Of a stretch of 5,177 nucleotides of DNA, positions 1 through 5,177 are shown in pieces. The DNA lies in assembly GCA_028870815.1 (NCBI GenBank), contig JAGWOU010000180.1:1-5177 (forward strand). Direction: 5' to 3'. Origin of the DNA: Rhodospirillales bacterium (GTDB lineage Bacteria > Pseudomonadota > Alphaproteobacteria > Acetobacterales > Acetobacteraceae). Below the pieces are notes generated by a model. It ran no database searches. It was not told where the DNA came from and saw only the letters and a program-made list of their open reading frames with translations. The stretch's first letter is position 1. Each line of letters begins with the position of its first letter. A program made the translations under genes and the position numbers.

Positions 1-998
1 AATCCGCCCATGCGGTGAACCAGGCGATCGCCCAGGTGTTCCCGGAGGACCGCGTCTACCGCATCGATCATTATCTCGGCAAGGAAACGGTTCAAAACCT
101 GATGGCGCTGCGCTTCGCCAACGGATTGTTTGAGCCGTTGTGGAACGCCGCGCATATCGACCATGTGCAGATCACCGTGGCGGAAGCCCTCGGGGTGGAA
201 GGCCGCGCCGGATATTATGATACCGCCGGCGCCCTGCGGGATATGGTGCAGAACCACATCCTGCAACTGCTCTGCCTTGTTGCTATGGAACCGCCCGCGA
301 TGCTGGATGCGGACGCAGTGCGTGACGAGAAGCTGAAAGTGCTTCGCGCGCTCAAACCCATGGCGGCGCCCAACTGGGTGCGGGGCCAATATCGCGCGGG
401 CGCTTCGGCTGGCGGGCCGGTGCCGGGCTATCTGGAGGATCTGGGCGCGCAAGACAGCCACACGGAAACCTTCGTGGCGTTGAAGGCGGAAGTTGAAAAC
501 TGGCGCTGGGCGGGCGTGCCGTTTTACCTGCGCACCGGCAAGCGTCTGGCTGAACGCGTTTCGGAAATTGTCATCACCTTCCGTCCGGTGCCGCATTCAA
601 TCTTCGGCCAGGGGGCGGGGCCGATTGTGGCAAACCGTCTCGTCATCCGCTTGCAGCCAGATGAAGGCGTGAAATTATGGCTGATGATCAAGGACCCCGG
701 CCCGGGCGGCATGCGCCTGCGCCCGGTGCCGCTGGACATGAGCTTCGCCGCAGCCTTCGCCGGGCGCAACCCGGACGCATATGAACGCCTGGTGCTGGAC
801 GTGGTGCGCGGCAACCAGACGCTGTTCATGCGGCGTGACGAGGTGGAGGCGGCCTGGGCCTGGATCGACCCCATATTGGAAGCCTGGAGCCAGGCGCCAG
901 AGCCGCCAAAACCCTACACTGCCGGTACCTGGGGGCCGAGTGCCGCCATCGCGCTCATTGAGCGTGACGGCCGCACCTGGGCGGATGGGGGTATGTGA
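1..998 (+). CDS. zwf: Glucose-6-phosphate 1-dehydrogenase, C-terminal two thirds (5' end outside window)
   Basis: This enzyme oxidises glucose 6-phosphate to 6-phosphogluconolactone with NADP+ or NAD+ in the cytoplasm, the entry step of the Entner-Doudoroff and oxidative pentose phosphate routes. The reading frame is open to the left edge (first full codon at position 3), so the apparent GTG at 15 is not the real start. About 155 N-terminal residues, including the Rossmann GxxGDL nucleotide-binding motif, lie outside the window, judged against the roughly 490-residue family. The substrate-binding signature RIDHYLGKE is at bases 60-86. The catalytic histidine is in RDMVQNH, exactly 62 residues after the signature histidine, as in the Leuconostoc enzyme (H178 and H240). 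Further family blocks are NWRWAGVPFYLRTGKRL, IRLQPDEGV, DAYERL, RRDEVE and the C-terminal YxAGTWGP. Cofactor preference cannot be judged because the binding motif is missing. The stop codon overlaps the pgl start. Confidence 0.97.
   Translation, partial: SAHAVNQAIAQVFPEDRVYRIDHYLGKETVQNLMALRFANGLFEPLWNAAHIDHVQITVAEALGVEGRAGYYDTAGALRDMVQNHILQLLCLVAMEPPAMLDADAVRDEKLKVLRALKPMAAPNWVRGQYRAGASAGGPVPGYLEDLGAQDSHTETFVALKAEVENWRWAGVPFYLRTGKRLAERVSEIVITFRPVPHSIFGQGAGPIVANRLVIRLQPDEGVKLWLMIKDPGPGGMRLRPVPLDMSFAAAFAGRNPDAYERLVLDVVRGNQTLFMRRDEVEAAWAWIDPILEAWSQAPEPPKPYTAGTWGPSAAIALIERDGRTWADGGM
987..991 (+). promoter_or_regulatory. Ribosome binding site deciding the pgl start
   Basis: A GGGGG run inside the end of zwf lies 6 nt before ATG 998 but only 3 nt before the alternative in-frame GTG at 995. 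The spacing favours ATG 998 as the pgl start. The match to the anti-Shine-Dalgarno sequence is imperfect, so translation may depend partly on coupling to zwf termination at the TGATG overlap. Confidence 0.5.
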
Positions 999-1675
999 TG
1001 CAGGAATTCCTCAACCGCGAGGCGCTGGCGAAGGCGTTGGCACGGGATGTGGCCGCGGCGCTTTCCGCCCGGCTGGCGGTGCAGGTTGAGGCAATGATCG
1101 CCGTCTCCGGCGGCACCACCCCGGCTTTGTTCTTCGATGCGCTCAGCCGGGCGGATTTGGATTGGTCCCGTGTCATCGTCACGCTGGTGGACGAGCGCTG
1201 GGTGCCGGAGGACAGCCCGCGCAGCAACGCGGCACTGGTGCGGCAACATCTGCTCGTGAACAATGCGGCCAAGGCGCGGTTCATCCCGCTTTACAATGGC
1301 GCGGCCTCGCCGGAGGCTGGATGCAAGGCGCGGGAGGCGCAATTCGCAGCACTGGGCTTGTCTCTGGCGGTGGCGGTGCTGGGCATGGGGGAGGACGGGC
1401 ACACCGCCTCTTTCTTCCCCGGGGGCGATCATCTGGCCAATGCACTGGCCCCGCCCCAGGGGCAGATCCTGGAAACCATGGGCGCGCCGGGTGCTGGAGA
1501 GGCGCGCATCACCCTTACTCTGCCTCCGCTCATCCAGGCCGACCTCCTGGCCGTGCATATCCAGGGGGATGGCAAGCGCGAAACCCTGGCGAAGGCGCTG
1601 CAAAACGGCCCGGTGGAGGAGATGCCGGTGCGTGCCGTGCTGCGCCACAACCCGAAGATTTACTGGAGCCCCTGA
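998..1675 (+). CDS. pgl: 6-phosphogluconolactonase (DevB/SOL type)
   Basis: Pgl hydrolyses 6-phosphoglucono-delta-lactone to 6-phosphogluconate, clearing the product of Zwf and supplying the substrate of Edd. The 225-residue product matches the usual 220-260 residue length of the DevB-type family, which is unrelated to the beta-propeller YbhE type. Visible blocks in order are the phosphate-binding SGGTTP (residues 37-42), VDERWVP (64-70), SNAALVRQHLL (76-86), the signature GMGEDGHTASFFPG (129-142) carrying the presumed catalytic His135, and RITLT (170-174). ATG 998 is chosen over the in-frame GTG 995 because of the G-rich ribosome binding site 6 nt upstream. The start shares one base with the zwf stop (TGATG), and the stop is followed one base later by the edd start, which suggests translational coupling on both sides. 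No key motif is missing. Confidence 0.95.
   Translation: MQEFLNREALAKALARDVAAALSARLAVQVEAMIAVSGGTTPALFFDALSRADLDWSRVIVTLVDERWVPEDSPRSNAALVRQHLLVNNAAKARFIPLYNGAASPEAGCKAREAQFAALGLSLAVAVLGMGEDGHTASFFPGGDHLANALAPPQGQILETMGAPGAGEARITLTLPPLIQADLLAVHIQGDGKRETLAKALQNGPVEEMPVRAVLRHNPKIYWSP
1664..1668 (+). promoter_or_regulatory. Ribosome binding site of edd
   Basis: TGGAG inside the last codons of pgl sits 8 nt before ATG 1677. It supports that start over the long upstream extension of the same frame, which would run through most of pgl. Confidence 0.6.
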
Positions 1676-1676
1676 A

Positions 1677-3506
1677 ATGGTTCACCCGGTATTGCAACAA
1701 GTCACTGAACGCATTGTCGAGCGCAGCCGTGCGCGGCGCGGCCTTTACCTCCAGCGTCTGGGCGAAGCCGCCAGCCATAAGCCCAAGCGTCAGGCGCTGG
1801 GCTGCGCCAATCAGGCGCATGGTTTCGCAGGCTGCGGCGTGGCGGATAAATCCGTGCTGCGGGACGGGCAGGGGGCAAGCCTCGGCATCGTCACCGCGTA
1901 TAACGACATGCTTTCCGCCCACCAGCCATATGAGACCTATCCCGAAATGATCCGCGCAGCGGCGCGCGCGGCGGGCGGCGTGGCGATGGTGGCGGGTGGC
2001 GTGCCCGCGATGTGCGACGGCGTGACACAAGGCGAGGCGGGCATGGAGCTTTCGCTGTTCTCGCGGGACGTGATCGCGCTGGCTACCGGTGTGGCACTCA
2101 GCCATGCCACTTTCGATGCCGCCTGCTTCCTCGGTATTTGCGATAAGATCGTGCCGGGCCTCGTCATCGGCGCGCTCAGCTTCGGGCATCTGCCCTCAGT
2201 GTTCATCCCGGCCGGACCGATGCCCTCCGGTTTGCCAAATGGCGAGAAGGCGAAAATCCGCCAGCTTTATGCCGAAGGCAAAGCCGACCGCGCGGCGCTG
2301 CTGCAGGCTGAGAGCGCCGCCTATCACGCGCCGGGCACCTGCACCTTTTATGGCACTGCCAACACCAACCAGATGCTGGTGGAGATCATGGGCTTGCACG
2401 TGCCGGGCTCGGCTTTCGTAAATCCTGGCACGCCCTTGCGCGATGCGCTGACGCGCTTCGCGGTGCAACGTGTGATGGCCAGCACCGCGCTGGGGAATGA
2501 TTATCAGCCCGTGGGCCGGATGATCGACGAGCGTAGCTTCGTGAACGCCATTGTGGCGCTGCACGCCACGGGCGGCTCCACTAACCACACCATCCATCTG
2601 CTGCCCATGGCGGCGGCGGCGGGTATCACCATCACCTGGGCAGATTTGGCGGATCTCGCGGCCATCACGCCGCTGCTTTGCCGCATCTATCCCAATGGCC
2701 AGGCGGATGTGAATCACTTCCACGCCGCTGGCGGCACCGGGTTTTTAATCCGCGAATTGCTGGCCGCCGGGCTGCTGCATGAGGATGTAAGCACCATCAT
2801 GGGCCAGGGCCTCAGCGCCTATATCCAGGAGCCCTACCTCGAAGACGGCGAACTCGCCTGGCGTGACCCGCCGGCGGCAAGCGGCGATGAGAAGGTGCTG
2901 CGCGGCCATGTCAACCCCTTCCAGCCCACCGGAGGCTTGGCGCTGCTAAAGGGCAATCTCGGCCAGGGCGTGGTGAAAACCTCCGCCGTGGCGCCGGAGC
3001 GCCATGTCGTCCAGGCGCCGTGCCGCGTGTTTCATAGTCAGGAAGCGGTGCAGGAGGCTTTCAAGGCCGGCGAGTTGAACCAGGATATGGTGGTGGTGGT
3101 CCGCTTCCAGGGGCCAAGAGCCAACGGCATGCCGGAGCTGCACAAGCTGATGCCGCCTTTAGGTGTGTTGCAGGACAAAGGATTTGCCGTGGCCCTGGTA
3201 ACCGATGGCCGGCTCTCCGGCGCGTCCGGCAAGGTGCTGTCCGCCATTCATGTAACCCCCGAGGCTTTGGGCGGCGGGCCGCTCGCCAAACTGCGAGACG
3301 GCGACATTGTACGCGTGGACGCGGTTTCTGGCACGCTGGAAGCGCTGGTGCTTGCCGCCGAATGGGCGGCGCGGCCCCATGCCCTGGCGGATATGGCGCC
3401 CAGCCATCATGGCACTGGGCGGGAGCTGTTCGCCCCGTTCCGCCATCTTGTCAGCCGGGCGGATCTCGGCGCCACCATCTTTGCCCATGAGGAGGAAATG
3501 GCATGA
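1677..3506 (+). CDS. edd: Phosphogluconate dehydratase (6-phosphogluconate dehydratase)
   Basis: Edd dehydrates 6-phosphogluconate to 2-keto-3-deoxy-6-phosphogluconate (KDPG), the step that commits carbon to the Entner-Doudoroff pathway. The 609-residue product is close to the 603-residue E. coli enzyme and similar along its whole length. Three cysteines sit in the conserved contexts expected for iron-sulfur cluster ligands of the IlvD/Edd family: C113 (VPAMCDGVTQG), C155 (GICDKIVPG, the first family signature) and C222 (APGTCTFYGTANTNQM). The second signature TDGRLSGASGK is at 509-519, with S514 the likely equivalent of the catalytic serine. Other Edd-specific blocks are ATGGSTNHT (298-306) and GPRANGMPELHKLMPPLG (479-496), which help separate it from dihydroxyacid dehydratase IlvD. 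Enzymes of this family usually carry an oxygen-sensitive 4Fe-4S cluster. The start follows the pgl stop by one base, and the 3' end overlaps eda by 4 nt. Confidence 0.97.
   Translation: MVHPVLQQVTERIVERSRARRGLYLQRLGEAASHKPKRQALGCANQAHGFAGCGVADKSVLRDGQGASLGIVTAYNDMLSAHQPYETYPEMIRAAARAAGGVAMVAGGVPAMCDGVTQGEAGMELSLFSRDVIALATGVALSHATFDAACFLGICDKIVPGLVIGALSFGHLPSVFIPAGPMPSGLPNGEKAKIRQLYAEGKADRAALLQAESAAYHAPGTCTFYGTANTNQMLVEIMGLHVPGSAFVNPGTPLRDALTRFAVQRVMASTALGNDYQPVGRMIDERSFVNAIVALHATGGSTNHTIHLLPMAAAAGITITWADLADLAAITPLLCRIYPNGQADVNHFHAAGGTGFLIRELLAAGLLHEDVSTIMGQGLSAYIQEPYLEDGELAWRDPPAASGDEKVLRGHVNPFQPTGGLALLKGNLGQGVVKTSAVAPERHVVQAPCRVFHSQEAVQEAFKAGELNQDMVVVVRFQGPRANGMPELHKLMPPLGVLQDKGFAVALVTDGRLSGASGKVLSAIHVTPEALGGGPLAKLRDGDIVRVDAVSGTLEALVLAAEWAARPHALADMAPSHHGTGRELFAPFRHLVSRADLGATIFAHEEEMA
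3490..3495 (+). promoter_or_regulatory. Strong ribosome binding site of eda
   Basis: A full AGGAGG lies 7 nt before ATG 3503, within the codons for the glutamate run at the Edd C-terminus. It is the best Shine-Dalgarno sequence in the window and suggests that eda can be initiated efficiently in addition to any coupling through the ATGA overlap. Confidence 0.75.
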
Positions 3507-4138
3507 TCCAGGATGGTTTAGAGTCCATCATGCGTCTCGCCCCGGTGATTCCCGTGGTGATCGTGGAGAGTGCCGAGGAGGCCGTGCCGCTCGCCCGTGC
3601 CCTGGTGAAGGGTGGGCTGAAGGCCATCGAGATCACGTTGCGGACCGCTGCCGGGCTGGAGGCGATTCGCGCCGTGGCGGCGGAAGTGGAAGGCGCAGTG
3701 CCGGGTGTTGGTACGGTGCTTACCCCCCAGCAATACAAGCTGGCGGCCAAAGCGGGGGCGAAATTCGCGGTCTCGCCAGGAGCCACGCCAAAATTGCTGG
3801 ATGCAGCGGAGGAGGCTGATCTCGCCCCGCTGCCCGGCATTGCCACCGCGTCCGAGGCGATGGCGCTGATCGAGCGCGGCTATCGTTTCGCTAAATTCTT
3901 CCCCGCCGAGGCCGCCGGCGGCGCGCCGTTTCTGGCCTCCATCGCCTCGCCTTTGCCGCAGCTACAATTCTGCCCCACCGGCGGCATCACGCCCGAAATC
4001 GCGACGCGTTATCTGCGCCTTCCCAATGTCATTTGCGTTGGCGGGTCATGGATGGTGAAGCGCAAGGCGATCGAGGCCAAGGACTGGGACGGGATCGCCG
4101 CGATGGCGGCGCAGGCGGCGGCGCTTGCCGGCGGGTGA
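3503..4138 (+). CDS. eda: 2-dehydro-3-deoxy-phosphogluconate (KDPG) aldolase
   Basis: Eda is a class I aldolase that cleaves KDPG to pyruvate and glyceraldehyde 3-phosphate, the last specific step of the Entner-Doudoroff pathway. The 211-residue product has the usual length of this trimeric TIM-barrel family. Catalytic residues align with the E. coli enzyme: E43 and R47 in AIEITLRT, and the Schiff-base lysine K131 in FAKFFPAE. The phosphate-binding regions SPGATP (91-96), FCPTGGI and the C-terminal VGGSWMV are also intact. The start is fixed by AGGAGG 7 nt upstream, and it overlaps the edd stop in ATGA. The gene ends 5 nt from the stop of the convergent GST-like gene. Some KDPG aldolases also accept 4-hydroxy-2-oxoglutarate; that cannot be judged here. 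No intrinsic terminator is visible immediately after the stop. Confidence 0.97.
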   Translation: MIQDGLESIMRLAPVIPVVIVESAEEAVPLARALVKGGLKAIEITLRTAAGLEAIRAVAAEVEGAVPGVGTVLTPQQYKLAAKAGAKFAVSPGATPKLLDAAEEADLAPLPGIATASEAMALIERGYRFAKFFPAEAAGGAPFLASIASPLPQLQFCPTGGITPEIATRYLRLPNVICVGGSWMVKRKAIEAKDWDGIAAMAAQAAALAGG

Positions 4139-4143
4139 TCCGT

Positions 4144-4755
4144 TCAATCCACAGGTGATTTAAGTATTGCGTGGCGTGTGCTGGCCATGGATGGCCGGGC
4201 TTCAAAGCCTGCGAACCAACCGGAGAGTTTTGGCCTCTTGGTTCGCCAATCGCGATCTTTCCAGCGGAAGTCGAGATATCCAAGGAAAGCCGCGGCCGCG
4301 ACTTCGCCGATCAACGGGGTCTGTCGCAGCGGTTCACGTTCCAGCCAGTCAAGTGCCGCATCGCGGGCTTTGTGGAAGCGGACCATCATCGCCTCGGATC
4401 GCTGATCAGCGGGCTTTTTTTCGTCCGCAAACAGGCGGCCGGCAGCGGTCATTGCGCCATCGGCCAGCCCCTGTGTAAGCAAGGATTTCCACCGCCCAGG
4501 TCCGTCGGCGGGAAAAAGGCAGCGTTTTTGGCAAAGCATATCCAGGTAATCGCAAATAACTGCTGATTCAAACAGAACGTCTCCGTTGTCCAACTCCAGG
4601 GTGGGGACCTTCGCCAATGGATTGAGCATCCGCAAATGCTTGTCTGTCCAAGGATCGGCTTCCCGAAGGCGGATTTGCTCCGCGACCCCCAGTTCAGCCG
4701 CTGCAATCCGCACCTTACGGGCAAAAGGGGACGTCGGCGTGTACCACAGCCTCAT
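4144..4755 (-). CDS. Glutathione S-transferase family protein (YibF-like)
   Basis: The 203-residue product has the length and layout of a bacterial soluble glutathione S-transferase: an N-terminal thioredoxin-fold domain (about residues 1-80) and a helical C-terminal domain (about 90-200). It resembles E. coli YibF in the opening TSPFARK (8-14), in NPLAKVPTL (45-53) with the expected cis-proline P51, and in the glutathione gamma-glutamyl contact FES (63-65). YibF-like features continue with LADG (97-100) and GYLDFR (159-164). Serine 9 is the likely thiol-contacting residue. The substrate is unknown. ATG 4755 is chosen because it starts the family N-terminus 5 nt after the msrB stop; the frame stays open upstream to 5013, but that part lies over msrB and shows no GST similarity. 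The Shine-Dalgarno is weak (GAG, 4 nt spacing), suggesting coupling to msrB. Hand-counted GC is about 58 percent, below its neighbours. Confidence 0.88.
   Translation of the reverse strand: MRLWYTPTSPFARKVRIAAAELGVAEQIRLREADPWTDKHLRMLNPLAKVPTLELDNGDVLFESAVICDYLDMLCQKRCLFPADGPGRWKSLLTQGLADGAMTAAGRLFADEKKPADQRSEAMMVRFHKARDAALDWLEREPLRQTPLIGEVAAAAFLGYLDFRWKDRDWRTKRPKLSGWFAGFEARPSMASTRHAILKSPVD
4400..4421 (+). terminator. Possible weak intrinsic terminator antisense to the GST-like gene
   Basis: Read on the + strand, the perfect 12-nt palindrome CGCTGATCAGCG (4400-4411) is followed by GGC and then seven T (4415-4421). As a hairpin it offers a 4-bp GC-rich stem, or 5 bp with a U-G pair, and a GATC loop. 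It could stop transcripts running past eda, about 260 nt downstream of the eda stop. The stem is short and the motif lies inside a real gene on the other strand, so chance is a fair alternative. Confidence 0.25.
4414..4420 (-). other. In-frame A_AAA_AAG slippery heptamer in the GST-like gene
   Basis: Within codons 112-114 (GAA AAA AAG, Glu-Lys-Lys) the gene carries the heptamer A_AAA_AAG in the phase used for -1 ribosomal frameshifting in E. coli dnaX. A -1 slip here would read GCC CGC TGA and stop after two residues, giving a protein of about 116 residues that holds the thioredoxin-like domain and little more. The palindrome GCTGATCAGC follows 3 nt later on the coding strand, too close and too short for a typical stimulatory hairpin. 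The motif is seen; function is unproven. Confidence 0.3.
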
Positions 4756-4760
4756 GCTTC

Positions 4761-5177
4761 TCAGGCCGGCGTGAAAGTGAGCGCCAGCCCGTTCATGCAA
4801 TAGCGCAGGCCGGTTGGCGGCGGGCCGTCTTGGAACACATGGCCAAGATGGCCGCCGCATTGGCTGCAATGCACTTCGGTGCGCTGCATGCCAAACGAAT
4901 TGTCCGCCTGTTCGTCCACCGCATGGGGCAAGGGCGCCCAGAAACTCGGCCAGCCGGTACCGCTGTCGTATTTCGTGGCCGAGGAAAACAAGGGTAAGGC
5001 GCAGCCCGCGCAATGGAAGATGCCCGTGCGGTGCTCGCTCAGCAGGGGCGAGGAAAACGGCGGTTCCGTGCCGGCCTGGCGCAGAATGTTATATTGCGCC
5101 GGGGTGAGCAGTTTACGCCATTCGGCATCCGTGTGCGTCACTTTGTAACCGGCGGCGCGGGCGCGCGAAGCCACGGC
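4761..5177 (-). CDS. msrB: Peptide-methionine (R)-S-oxide reductase (5' end outside window)
   Basis: MsrB reduces the R epimer of methionine sulfoxide, free or in proteins, and so repairs oxidative damage. Numbering from the GTG at 5174, the zinc site is formed by CAGC (C55, C58) and CSQC (C103, C106), the catalytic cysteine is C126 in GLRYCMN, and the conserved blocks GWPSF (74-78), RTEVHC and GGHLGHVF are present. Position 73 in YDSGTGWPSF is threonine where many MsrB proteins have a resolving cysteine. No other cysteine is visible, so this is a 1-Cys form unless one lies upstream. The frame is open to the right edge. The GTG could serve as the start, but AVASRARAAGYKV before the conserved VTHTDAEW looks like the end of a signal peptide with an ARA cleavage site, so the true start probably lies outside. 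The GST-like gene follows 5 nt after the stop, implying co-transcription. Confidence 0.95.
   Translation of the reverse strand, partial: AVASRARAAGYKVTHTDAEWRKLLTPAQYNILRQAGTEPPFSSPLLSEHRTGIFHCAGCALPLFSSATKYDSGTGWPSFWAPLPHAVDEQADNSFGMQRTEVHCSQCGGHLGHVFQDGPPPTGLRYCMNGLALTFTPA

Noticed and set aside
914..1648. Long minus-strand open frame (244 codons) opposite pgl and the end of zwf
   Set aside because: It lies antisense to clear zwf and pgl coding sequence, has no recognisable motif, and its composition is what GC-rich third positions produce on the opposite strand.
1263..1676. Upstream extension of the edd frame by 138 codons
   Set aside because: It runs through pgl in another frame, resembles no dehydratase sequence, and ATG 1677 has a good ribosome binding site and matches the normal Edd N-terminus.
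1530..2189. Minus-strand open frame (219 codons) spanning the pgl/edd junction
   Set aside because: It is a shadow of two well-supported genes, with no plausible ribosome binding context or family resemblance.
4096..4111. CGCCGC-GATG-GCGGCG inverted repeat near the end of eda as a terminator
   Set aside because: It lies inside the eda coding sequence, has no following T tract, and the surrounding alanine-rich GCG/GCC codons readily create such repeats by chance.
4291..4300. CGCGGCCGCG palindrome in the GST-like gene as a regulatory site
   Set aside because: It is a GC-only palindrome within coding sequence, has no partner site, and is unremarkable in DNA of this composition.
4171..4566. Plus-strand open frame (131 codons) antisense to the GST-like gene
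   Set aside because: The GST frame on the other strand has clear family motifs along its length, while this frame has none.
4756..5013. Upstream extension of the GST-like frame (86 codons), as a possible fusion protein
   Set aside because: The extension overlaps msrB in another frame and shows no conserved domain; the GST fold starts exactly at ATG 4755.

Overview
This window looks like a piece of chromosome from a GC-rich alphaproteobacterium. The Rhodospirillales/Acetobacterales are the most likely home, judged from protein style and gene order, but no rRNA or other taxonomic marker is present, so the family is a guess. Coding density is close to 100 percent, and no gap exceeds a few bases. 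I see no tRNA, rRNA, CRISPR array, insertion sequence or phage gene.

Positions 1-4138 (+ strand) hold a compact Entner-Doudoroff cassette: zwf (5' end outside the window), pgl, edd and eda. The junctions are very tight: a 1-nt stop/start overlap, a 1-nt gap and a 4-nt ATGA overlap. Together the four enzymes take glucose 6-phosphate to pyruvate and glyceraldehyde 3-phosphate. Zwf makes 6-phosphogluconolactone and NAD(P)H, Pgl hydrolyses the lactone, Edd dehydrates 6-phosphogluconate to KDPG, and Eda cleaves KDPG. The visible motifs of all four are intact, although the N-terminal third of Zwf cannot be seen. The operon promoter must lie upstream of the window.

Positions 4144-5177 (- strand) hold a second, convergent unit: msrB (methionine-R-sulfoxide reductase, 5' end outside the window) followed 5 nt later by a glutathione S-transferase-like gene resembling the YibF type. 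The visible MsrB has its zinc-site and catalytic cysteines, but threonine where many family members have the resolving cysteine. Its visible N-terminus resembles the end of an export signal. The GST-like gene has lower GC (about 58 percent by hand count) than the sampled parts of the ED operon (mostly mid-60s to high 70s). It contains an in-frame A_AAA_AAG heptamer, which on the other strand reads as a short palindrome followed by T7.

The stop codons of eda and the GST-like gene are only 5 nt apart, so the two transcripts almost certainly overlap at their 3' ends. I do not see an undescribed system here. The core is ordinary central metabolism, and the points worth a second look are in the msrB/GST unit and the convergent junction.
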